Of a stretch of DNA of 64,000 bases, positions 1-6,825 are shown in pieces (the first letter of the stretch is position 1; each line of letters starts with the position of its first letter). Source of the stretch: Ricordea florida (lineage: Eukaryota; Cnidaria; Anthozoa; Corallimorpharia; Ricordeidae); assembly GCA_949710005.1 (NCBI GenBank), contig OX453280.1:7772034-7836033 (forward strand). The letters are read 5' to 3'. The notes below the pieces were generated by a model. The model saw nothing but the letters and a program-made list of their open reading frames with translations, ran no database searches and was not told the DNA's origin. A program made the position numbers and the translations under genes.

Positions 1-1218
1 GATCCTAAAATCTCTTTCCAAGCAGGAGTCCGAGACTTCTGGAAGGAAACTACTATCACACATCGCTCGGCAAAGGAGGCTCATCGTTGGCTTTCTTCTC
101 CCACGTACGAATATTGGCCTCAGCAGCTGAACTTCGCCACATGGTGCGCAACTGCAGGGTGTGGGGTGTCGATTACCGACCCGACCAATAAAACCTTCCC
201 GCCCATAGTTCAGGGGCTGCTTCGCTTCCACGTATACTTCACCGTCCGCCGTATCCTATTCGAGCTCGGCTGTCCCCTCCCCGGAGACAAGGCGTTCCAA
301 AAAAGAAACAACCCACTTCGCAAGTCCGCCTTTGAAAGCCTCTGCATCGAATTCGGACTACCTAGAGCCCCCGACTTTCGTTGGAAGGGCGGACGAAACC
401 ACGGTCTTGGAGACGTGTTTATAACTTACCCAAGCGAGGGTCCAAAGAACTTGCACGTCATCCGTGGCTATGACACCGAAGCAAACACATGGCCTGATAG
501 CCTGAATCTCTTCTCAGATGAGGGTGGGAAAAAGAATCAAGGTAATCTGTTGGCCTTTATCCGAAACGATGCCCACGGCGGAGCGCAATACAGCTGGTTT
601 TCACCGAAAAAGGGTGAAGGTCTGACGGAGGCTGGCATGGGGCGTCTCAATCGTAGTATCGAGGCTTTAGTTTATTGTGTTCTTGGCTCGCAAGTCAAAA
701 CCCGATCTACTATCGTGGGGGCGAGCGGCAGTGCTGTTGAGACCCGCCAAATGTTTAGACAACTTCTAGAGGAGACAATCGTAGTAAACGATATCTCCTC
801 CGGCATCCAGAACTATCAAAGGGCTTTGTCCGACGCCCGAGCGCAGCTGAATCTGGCTGTCGCGCCAGGGCTCTGGTTGCTCCCCAGCCGGCTTGTTATC
901 AATGCAGACAGCGTTCTCGGGTACAACAATGAGCTCCAGAAAGCGACCAGCGATATGATTTTCGGGGTCAATCCGCGTGTGAACGAGCGGACACAACACC
1001 GCACGCCGAAAATAAAAGCCCAACTCCCCCTTGTCCCGAAAACAACACCGAAAACAAAAGCCCCAGTCCCCCTTGTATCGGAAACAACGCTGAAAATAGA
1101 ACCCCCAGTCCCACTTGTCCCGAAAACTAAAGCCCCCGTAGCGCCATCCGCGCACGAGAGAAATTTAGCTGCAGTCACTGTTGTGGCCGCAGGTGCGACT
1201 TGGTGGTTGTTTAGGTAG
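1..1218 (+). CDS. Unrecognised element 1 protein, 5'-truncated by the window edge
   Basis: The frame is open from base 1 to a TAG at 1216-1218, so at least 405 residues are visible and the start lies outside the window. I do not recognise the fold. The first 300 or so residues are globular, with clusters such as WPQQLNFATWCATAGCG and GGRNHGLGDV. Then comes a Pro/Lys-rich linker built from a degenerate tandem repeat (PLVPKT/PLVSET units, DNA about 1017-1140). The chain ends in a short hydrophobic segment (AAVTVVAAGATWWLF) that could anchor in a membrane. The gene runs tail-to-tail into the minus-strand membrane gene, with 8 bases of overlap. Its place beside capsid and membrane genes suggests a structural or virion role, but this is inference. 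The frame itself is secure. Confidence 0.7.
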   Translation, partial: DPKISFQAGVRDFWKETTITHRSAKEAHRWLSSPTYEYWPQQLNFATWCATAGCGVSITDPTNKTFPPIVQGLLRFHVYFTVRRILFELGCPLPGDKAFQKRNNPLRKSAFESLCIEFGLPRAPDFRWKGGRNHGLGDVFITYPSEGPKNLHVIRGYDTEANTWPDSLNLFSDEGGKKNQGNLLAFIRNDAHGGAQYSWFSPKKGEGLTEAGMGRLNRSIEALVYCVLGSQVKTRSTIVGASGSAVETRQMFRQLLEETIVVNDISSGIQNYQRALSDARAQLNLAVAPGLWLLPSRLVINADSVLGYNNELQKATSDMIFGVNPRVNERTQHRTPKIKAQLPLVPKTTPKTKAPVPLVSETTLKIEPPVPLVPKTKAPVAPSAHERNLAAVTVVAAGATWWLFR

Positions 1219-2236
1219 ACTTCTTCTTGTAGCGTTCGATGAGAAACACGACCACGGCTACGATCAAGAGCCAGGCGTTTTTGGCTAAGAAACCAACAAC
1301 TTCTCCAGCCGTGCGGAAGAGGAATGAGACAATGGCGCCTATGGCTCCAGGAAGGAGGGCTCCAATCTTTTTTCCGATGGTCTTCAACCCCCGCCCTACC
1401 CCTTGCGCTACGCCGGCGAGCCCCCGCTGTAAAGCCCCCAAGATAACCCCAATGACCGTTCCAGCCGCTACGAGAACCCCCAGGACCCCTACTCCGTATT
1501 TCTTGAAAATAGCCCGAACGCGGTCTCGCAGAGACATTCGCTCCTCAACGGCTTCACTTTCTCGCTCGAGTTCTTGAATCTCTTCCTCGCGAGCCGCAAT
1601 CCGCGCCTCAGCGGCACGCCTATCTTCCGGTGAAGTATCGGTGGCGTCTCTTATCTCCTTGTCCTGTAGGTTTTGCTGCTCGAGCTCCTGAGTTCTGGCG
1701 TTATTCTGTTCCAAGATCTCGTCCGTGGATGAGCCTAGACGTTCTTTCAATTCTTTAGAGAAGTTCTTCGTTAAACTTCCATCCAAGGTTTTCAGTGGGC
1801 GTCACGTCGCGTTTTCGTCCAACCCATCACGAATCATAGTACGACCATCGCGCACGCCGATCTCGACTCCGTCAAGGTAGGGAAACTCGCTCTCCACCTC
1901 GAGCTTCGCATCTTCCAGCATTCTTTGTAGGATTGGCTTCCCAGTAACAGGGTTGGTCACCATCTTCGTTTTTGGTCGTGCCCCCTGCAACAACATTGTA
2001 TAAATTGGCTTCCCAGTAACAGGGTCGGACGAAAACGACGTTTCTGCTGTGGCAGGCTCACGGGGACGACCTCGCGGTCTTAAGTCATACATCCCGAATT
2101 GTTCTCCACCCTCCGGAAGATCGGCGGGGTCGAAGCTGGGGTTAACCCTCCCACCTTCAGCGCCGGCGGGCTCGAGATCGTCGGGGTCGTCATCGGGGGA
2201 CATCAAAGGGGTCATTTCATCAGGGTTGATATCCAT
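1211..2236 (-). pseudogene. Membrane-active accessory/virion protein of element 1, split by one TGA
   Basis: Two adjacent minus-strand frames (1802-2236 and 1211-1801) are in the same phase and separated only by a TGA at 1802-1804. The downstream part has no ATG of its own near its beginning, so I read this as one gene with a nonsense change. In the intact homologue at 15018-15779 a Trp appears to stand at the equivalent place (TGG to TGA). Order: an acidic Pro-rich N-terminus; two copies of a (D/N)PVTGKPI motif, with a 21-base DNA repeat at 1932-1952 and 2004-2024; a charged coiled coil; then a 108-residue C-terminal module starting MSLRDRV. That module has Gly-rich amphipathic stretches, a basic LKTIGKK patch and a terminal membrane segment before KKK. 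Membrane disruption or capsid-vertex roles are suggested only by analogy with other adintovirus-type elements. Confidence 0.7.
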
Positions 2237-2239
2237 GTT

Positions 2240-2271
2240 TTGTTTCTGCCTATATATACAAGAAAAGTAAA
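2240..2271. promoter_or_regulatory. Bidirectional TATA promoter between membrane and capsid genes
   Basis: Only 35 bases separate the two divergent start codons (minus ATG ending at 2236, plus ATG at 2272). They contain TATATATA at 2251-2258, which reads as a TATA box on both strands; on the minus strand it extends to TATATATAGG. Confidence 0.6.
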
Positions 2272-3500
2272 ATGGCGTACATCTCCAAGAAGCTTTACCC
2301 GCGGGAGGAGCCGCGCGCTCTCATGGCCGCAAAAGGAAAGCGCGTCACCCACCGCTTGACCTTTAACCCGAGCTCGGCGATCCACAAAGAGACTCTTTAC
2401 GTTGACATTCCCAGACTTCCAGTCGACACCGTCCTAGTCCCAGACACCCTAGCCCTTGTAGGCGAGGTGTCGTTAGGGGGATCGTCGAAGCACGCCAACA
2501 ATCGCGTTGTCGACAACCTGGGGCGCTGTTTGATTCGGCGAAGGATCGTCAAGATGGGCGATAAAACCCTAGAGGACCTGGAGCGAGCTGACCTTGTTGG
2601 AGCGTTCTCCGACCTGTGGCTTCCCACCGAAGAGCGAGCTAAACGTATCGAGCAAGGGATCCAGACAACCGCGGTCAACGAAATCCGCTCAGAGGCCGGA
2701 GACAAAGGCGATGTGGCAGGGGACGTAGCAATTGCCGAGGCCTTCCAAAAGTATCGGCTACCACTTGATTTCGAGCTCTTGCGCACCCACGGCGTTCTCC
2801 ATACGGCGAGTCTTCCACCAATTAGGTTGGAGCTCACCCTCGCCGCCGCCAAAGATGTCATCGTAAGCTCGGATCCGACCAAGATTGGGAGCTACACACT
2901 AAAAAACATAGAACTGGTGTATCAGGCGATTGAGTCCCCCGGTTACGCGCAGCACATCCCGAGCGTGGTTCTTTACAACCACATCTCGCACTACAAAGTG
3001 ATCTCCTTTGCGAAGGCCGCCGAGACAATTCTCACGGACAACATCCCCGTGCAACTCAAAAGCTTTGTGGGTGTCCTGTTCCTGTTCGTCGACCCGTTCC
3101 CCGCGGGAGGACGACACAGCGAAGCCTTCCCGAATCCGGGGGTAACAAAGGTTGAGTTCGACTTAAACGGCGTCCCCAACACGCTGTACCCCAGCGGCAT
3201 GCTCCCCGCAGATATTTAGGAGACGGCGCGAGCCGGAGCAGAATGGTTGGTGCATCCCCCAGCTCCACTCTCGGTGGTCACCCCTACTGGGTTCTTCCAT
3301 GACAAATACGGGATCTTCATCGATCTCCGCACGGCACGCGACCACCTATGCACGGCGACGGACAAGCAGCTCTCGGTCCGGGAAAAAATCTTCAGTTCCG
3401 GATCTATCGAAAGACCGGCGGCGGTGGTAATGCCAACTGCCACGTCTTCCTCCTAGGCGACGCAGCATTCGACCTTGGAAGTCAAGTCGCCTACTATTAA
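2272..3500 (+). pseudogene. Double jelly-roll major capsid protein (adintovirus/Polinton hexon type), broken
   Basis: The first 315 residues (2272-3219) have the layout of Maverick/adintovirus major capsid proteins: a beta-rich N-terminal half with HKETLYVDIPRLP, VLVPDTLALV and VDNLGRCLIRRRIVKMG, then a second half with PIRLELTLAA and YTLKNIELVYQ. A TAG at 3217-3219 stops it. The same frame stays open to 3456 and still shows family-like residues (DKYGIFIDLRT). The last expected strands appear in another frame ending in TAA at 3498-3500, so a frameshift lies at about 3375-3400, near a run of six A. The copy therefore has at least two lesions and is probably not functional. In the virus this protein forms the pseudohexameric capsid shell. 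The ATPase gene begins 22 bases downstream. Confidence 0.85.
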
Positions 3501-3510
3501 TCACTGCCCC

Positions 3511-3522
3511 TATATAGACTAG
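3511..3522 (+). promoter_or_regulatory. TATATAGAC start-proximal motif of the ATPase gene
   Basis: TATATAGAC at 3511-3519 ends three bases before the ATG at 3523. It is one of several TATAG motifs placed directly before element 1 genes. Confidence 0.5.
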
Positions 3523-4170
3523 ATGGAATGTCTCACCGATTTGATACCCGGCCACCTTCTTATCGTTGGCCCAACGGCGTCCGGGAAGTCTAGACTGGTC
3601 GTCGAAGCTCTCCGCGGTCCTTTTCGTGGGAAGTTCCACGTCGTGTGTTTGATTTGCCCCACCTACGCTCACAACAAAACATATCGGGGATTTGCCCTGA
3701 AGGACCCCGGCTTCGTCGCCCTGGCGCCATCGAACTCGGGCGGTGAAATTGAGAAGTGCCTCCGGTTGGCGGTCGCGGTCTTCGAAGGTCGTGGCCAGGT
3801 GTTGCTTATTCTGGACGACTGCGCCGCTAGTGAGGACGTAAAAAGACATCGCAGCGCTTTGATCGAGCTGGCTTTCTCTGGCAGGCACAAGAATTTTTCA
3901 GTGTGGCTTTTGACCCAACAATACACGAGCGTGGCAAAAGCGTTCCGGGAGAATGTAGCCGCGACGTTGACGTTTTACAGCCCGAGCGAGCTCGACGGGA
4001 AAACGCTTTGGGAGAACTACGGGGTGGGACACTCGAAGGAGGAGCGGCACCAAATGCTATCCGCGCTCAAGGAGCATCCGTACGCCAGACTTTGCTTCCG
4101 TCTCCGCCATCCATTTGATATCGTGTTGGAAATCCCAGCTCCCAGCAAAATTGTTTCGGCGGATATATAG
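3523..4170 (+). CDS. DNA-packaging ATPase (A32/FtsK-HerA type)
   Basis: This 215-residue protein has the fold marks of viral genome-packaging ATPases. There is a Walker A loop GPTASGKS at residues 16-23, a hydrophobic strand ending in a Walker B acidic pair (LLILDD, residues 94-99), and a sensor-type LLTQQY at 129-134. Length and order match the short packaging ATPases of Mavericks, virophages and adintoviruses, which pump the genome into preformed capsids using ATP. It follows the capsid gene, the usual morphogenesis neighbourhood, and ends in TATATATAG, which doubles as the promoter motif of the next gene. The frame is intact and all key residues are present, unlike the neighbouring capsid gene. 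Confidence 0.9.
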   Translation: MECLTDLIPGHLLIVGPTASGKSRLVVEALRGPFRGKFHVVCLICPTYAHNKTYRGFALKDPGFVALAPSNSGGEIEKCLRLAVAVFEGRGQVLLILDDCAASEDVKRHRSALIELAFSGRHKNFSVWLLTQQYTSVAKAFRENVAATLTFYSPSELDGKTLWENYGVGHSKEERHQMLSALKEHPYARLCFRLRHPFDIVLEIPAPSKIVSADI

Positions 4171-4172
4171 TC
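4164..4172 (+). promoter_or_regulatory. TATATAG motif overlapping the ATPase stop codon
   Basis: TATATAGTC at 4164-4172 directly abuts the ATG at 4173. Its TAG is also the stop codon of the ATPase gene. Confidence 0.45.
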
Positions 4173-4703
4173 ATGGATGACACCGTGCTGGATGAAATTC
4201 TCCGCGAAGAAGGGATATGTCCCAGCGAGCCTCCCGTAGACGATGCTCGGGACGAACGGGAGGCGCTGGCTATTCTCGCGGCCGCGGGCAATACCAAGGA
4301 GTACTTGGGGAAGGAGTTGTCGCTGGGCGACGTCCACAAGCTCTCGAGGAAGGAGGTTGCTTCGCTCCATCTTCGTTACCAGGTGACCCTCGGAAAGCAG
4401 GTCGAGCACAGTCTCTCTAGCGGGGTTTTGAAGGTCGCGTGCAAGGCGGTCGGCCATTTGTTGGGAGCAGTAGGGAAAAAACTGGATTGCGAGCAGGCAC
4501 TGTTAACAGACCTCCAGCAGGATGCTCTGATCCGACGTGAGTTGAGCTACGGAGCTGGCTGGATCGCTGTCAAAGGAGGTCGATTGGTGGCACTAGTGGC
4601 TGCACTGGCTCATGTAGGTTGCCACACAGAGTCTTTGACGGCCGCAGGCCCAGATGCTAGCGATCCTGTGGTTCCTCTTGCAGAGTCTTCGACGGATCGC
4701 TAG
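4173..4703 (+). CDS. Unrecognised 176-residue element 1 protein
   Basis: The ORF opens two bases after the ATPase stop codon and ends in TAG. The N-terminal third is acidic (DDTVLDEILREE and PPVDDARDEREA) and probably helical. The middle is mixed, and residues about 100-150 are Ala/Leu/Gly-rich with several Cys (KVACKAV, LDCEQALL, AHVGCHTES). There is no clear signal peptide or catalytic motif. It is GC-rich like its neighbours, and the close spacing plus its TATATAG motif support it as a real gene. I do not know its function. A position between ATPase and small membrane proteins makes a virion-assembly part plausible, but nothing in the sequence proves it. Confidence 0.65.
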   Translation: MDDTVLDEILREEGICPSEPPVDDARDEREALAILAAAGNTKEYLGKELSLGDVHKLSRKEVASLHLRYQVTLGKQVEHSLSSGVLKVACKAVGHLLGAVGKKLDCEQALLTDLQQDALIRRELSYGAGWIAVKGGRLVALVAALAHVGCHTESLTAAGPDASDPVVPLAESSTDR

Positions 4704-4731
4704 GGTCCCGCTGGCAATTTTTTGGTGTTTG

Positions 4732-4759
4732 TATAGTATACGAGCCCTGTCTGAAAGTG
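4732..4759 (+). promoter_or_regulatory. TATAGTATA motif upstream of the small basic membrane-protein gene
   Basis: TATAGTATA at 4732-4740 lies about 20 bases before the ATG at 4760, a little further away than at the other element 1 genes. Confidence 0.4.
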
Positions 4760-5086
4760 ATGGAAGAAGAAGATCGTATTACAGCGCCGGCCGCTCCCGT
4801 AGCTCCGAATAAGCAGAAGGATCCTAAGAAGGTCGCGGCTGGCCGAGCCCTCGCGGCTAGGAACAAAGAAGCTCGACAAGCTCTGGCTCGAGAGCGGGCT
4901 CGTGAGAGCCACGACGAACCACACCGAGCTACGACAAGCTGGAATTGGGGGCTCCTGATTGCCGCAGGTAGCCTCTTCGCCAGTCTGTATAGTCTGTATC
5001 TAGCGCATCTCAAGCAACCGCAGCAGCAGCCAAAGCTTACTCACCCGCCACCCGAGCCTACGCCCTCTCGTACAATTATGAAATAG
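4760..5086 (+). CDS. Small basic protein with a C-terminal-half membrane segment
   Basis: I start this at ATG 4760; a GTG one codon earlier is in frame but unlikely in an animal. The product is about 108 residues. Residues 1-50 are highly charged and Ala/Arg/Lys-rich (KKVAAGRALAARNKEARQALARERARE), probably a long helix able to bind nucleic acid or acidic partners. Residues about 57-80 form one hydrophobic segment (WGLLIAAGSLFASLYSLYLAHL), followed by a Pro/Gln-rich tail. I know no family. A single-span basic protein in this position fits a minor virion protein or one linking DNA to membrane; that is inference. TAG stop at 5084-5086. Confidence 0.6.
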   Translation: MEEEDRITAPAAPVAPNKQKDPKKVAAGRALAARNKEARQALARERARESHDEPHRATTSWNWGLLIAAGSLFASLYSLYLAHLKQPQQQPKLTHPPPEPTPSRTIMK

Positions 5087-5098
5087 ATTTAGCTTTAG

Positions 5099-5108
5099 TA
5101 TAGTCTCG
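5099..5108 (+). promoter_or_regulatory. TATAGTC motif of the 71-residue gene
   Basis: TATAGTC at 5099-5105 ends three bases before the ATG at 5109. Confidence 0.5.
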
Positions 5109-5324
5109 ATGGACAACAAAGTCGTAAACACTGTTGTCGAAGCAGCAACTCTGACAGGCATTGCTGCTGGTATCGGTTGGTTGGGGAAAAAGGTTCTCAA
5201 AACGCCTATGATCTCGGACCCTTCCTCGTCGATTGAAAACTACGCGAAGTGGGTTGCAGTTCTCTCGGGAGCCGTCGCAGCTAGGCAATACTTAGTCGAT
5301 AAAAAGATAATCCCAACTGAGTAG
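5109..5324 (+). CDS. 71-residue membrane protein
   Basis: The tiny ORF begins right after a TATAGTC motif and ends in TAG two bases before the next gene. It has two hydrophobic stretches: a Gly-rich one near the N-terminus (ATLTGIAAGIGWLGKKV) and a second one (WVAVLSGAVAARQYL), separated by a short polar loop. This looks like a two-span or hairpin membrane protein. I do not recognise it. The next gene also carries Gly/Ala-rich hydrophobic ends, so the two may act together in a virion or membrane complex. Support comes from its promoter motif, gapless packing with neighbours and element-like base composition. Confidence 0.6.
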   Translation: MDNKVVNTVVEAATLTGIAAGIGWLGKKVLKTPMISDPSSSIENYAKWVAVLSGAVAARQYLVDKKIIPTE

Positions 5325-5326
5325 AG

Positions 5327-5758
5327 ATGGCAACCATAGCGTTGATGCTTGGTGGGGCTATCCTGAACGCTACGGCCTTCGTAGGTGGGTCGTATCTCGC
5401 ACGGGCGATTTCTGGGAAAGGTCCCGATGCAATGGCGGCTGAGCGTAAGCATCACGACAAAGCTTTGGAAAAGTTCCAGGCTGACTGGGCTGCCTTTCAG
5501 AAACGCCGCGAGAATCTGGCTGATTGGGAAGCAGAGCAGGAACGACTGCAAAATCGCGCTGACCAAGACACAGCTACAACTAACCGCGCTCTCGACTTGT
5601 ACGCTAAAACCCATCCTCGTCCCACAGCGGTTGATGACCACGACGCCCCGCAATGGAGCGATTATTACCGTCCTTCGAGTTCCCAACGAACAGGTGAACT
5701 AGCCTATGTAGGGGGTGGGATGCTCGCCATTGGGTATGCTGCTAGCCGATTGTTGTGA
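5327..5758 (+). CDS. 143-residue protein with hydrophobic ends and a central coiled coil
   Basis: The ATG is two bases after the preceding stop codon, with no TATAG motif of its own, so it may be expressed with the gene before it. Residues 1-28 are hydrophobic and Gly/Ala-rich (ALMLGGAILNATAFVGGSYLA). Residues about 38-90 are a charged coiled coil (DKALEKFQADWAAFQKRREN). Then comes a polar Pro/His/Asp linker, and the last 18 residues (ELAYVGGGMLAIGYAASRLL) are again hydrophobic. It is the only gene of this block ending in TGA. The function is unknown; a scaffold spanning or bridging membranes is one reading of this layout. Confidence 0.6.
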   Translation: MATIALMLGGAILNATAFVGGSYLARAISGKGPDAMAAERKHHDKALEKFQADWAAFQKRRENLADWEAEQERLQNRADQDTATTNRALDLYAKTHPRPTAVDDHDAPQWSDYYRPSSSQRTGELAYVGGGMLAIGYAASRLL

Positions 5759-5787
5759 GACACAATAGCTTTTTTTCGCGATGGAAC

Positions 5788-5796
5788 TATAGACCA
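5788..5796 (+). promoter_or_regulatory. TATAGACC motif of the integrase gene
   Basis: TATAGACC at 5788-5795 sits one base before the ATG at 5797 and supports that start over the in-frame GTG at 5755. Confidence 0.5.
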
Positions 5797-6825
5797 ATGG
5801 AAAAGAAGCTGTCCTATATCTACTACAGCCCCCAGGGGTATTGGAAGGGGTTCGCTGCCTCGAAGAAGTTGGCAGACGCGGCTGGCACCTCTGAAGATGC
5901 CGCCCTGGCGTGGCTAAAAAAACAGGCAATGTGGCAGATCTACCTCCAGCCCCCGCAACACATACCAAGACCGAAGTTCAATGTCTCAACACCAAACGAG
6001 GTTCATCAGGCCGATCTTCTATTTCTACCTCATGACCGCCCGGGACGTGGGCGGAAGCTTTACAAATATGCGCTCACTGTGGTCGATGTTGCCTCGCGCT
6101 ACAAGGAGGCTGAGCCGTTGGCTTCAAAGGAAGCGAGAGAAGTCGCGGGAGCGTTGGAGCGCATCTACAAGCGAAGCCCTTTGTCCTGGCCCAATCTACT
6201 CCAGGTCGATCCAGGAAAAGAGTTCATGGGTGCTGTCTTACCTCTACTAGCTCGCCACAATACCGAAGTTCGGCGTGGCCGAGTGGACATCCACAGAGAC
6301 CAAGCGATCGTTGAGAGGTTCAACAGGACTCTAGCCGAGCGGTTGTTCGGTTACCAGTACGCCCAGGAGATGCTTCTTCCCGAAGGAGAAAGATCGGTTG
6401 AATGGGTGGCTCGGCTGCCTGCTGTTGTCGCGGCTTTGAACAACGAACCGACGCGGTTGATCGGAAAAAAGCCGCAGGATGCCATCGAAGCCAAATCGGT
6501 GGCGCAAAGCAGGTCTTCCTCTGTTTTACCGGGGCGAGCGGTTGGTTTGGAGGAGGAGAGACTTTCGTCTGACGCTGACTTACGGTATTTATACCAGCCC
6601 GGCGAACAGGAGGGTGGGCAAAGACGCGCAACGGACCCAATTTGGAGCCTCGAGGTGTACGAACAGGCACGTGCGGAGATTCGACCAGGCGAACCTGTGG
6701 TCTACTTTCTCAGAGACGGGCCAAAACGAGGCTTCGTCCGCGAGGAGCTGCAGGTAGTACCTTGGAATACCGAATTACCTCCTGAAGGTGTACTCAAGGG
6801 GTTCGGTGTAGATCCCGTCGGGTAG
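5797..6825 (+). CDS. Retroviral-type DDE integrase (rve family), intact
   Basis: This is the 342-residue integrase typical of Maverick/Polinton and adintovirus elements. It inserts the linear genome into host DNA by DDE strand transfer. The catalytic triad is complete: D73 in VHQADLLFL, D138 in LLQVDPGKEF, and E173 in AIVERFNR, giving a D,D34E spacing. Ser/Arg-rich YALTVVDVASRY lies after the first Asp, as in rve domains. Residues 1-60 form a short N-terminal region without a clear HHCC zinc site. The C-terminal 100 residues (RATDPIWSLEVY, then KRGFVREELQVVP) are strongly shared with the fragment at 15796-16400 and may be a DNA-binding or chromo-like tail. It ends 51 bases inside the 3' end of the opposing PolB gene. 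Confidence 0.9.
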   Translation: MEKKLSYIYYSPQGYWKGFAASKKLADAAGTSEDAALAWLKKQAMWQIYLQPPQHIPRPKFNVSTPNEVHQADLLFLPHDRPGRGRKLYKYALTVVDVASRYKEAEPLASKEAREVAGALERIYKRSPLSWPNLLQVDPGKEFMGAVLPLLARHNTEVRRGRVDIHRDQAIVERFNRTLAERLFGYQYAQEMLLPEGERSVEWVARLPAVVAALNNEPTRLIGKKPQDAIEAKSVAQSRSSSVLPGRAVGLEEERLSSDADLRYLYQPGEQEGGQRRATDPIWSLEVYEQARAEIRPGEPVVYFLRDGPKRGFVREELQVVPWNTELPPEGVLKGFGVDPVG

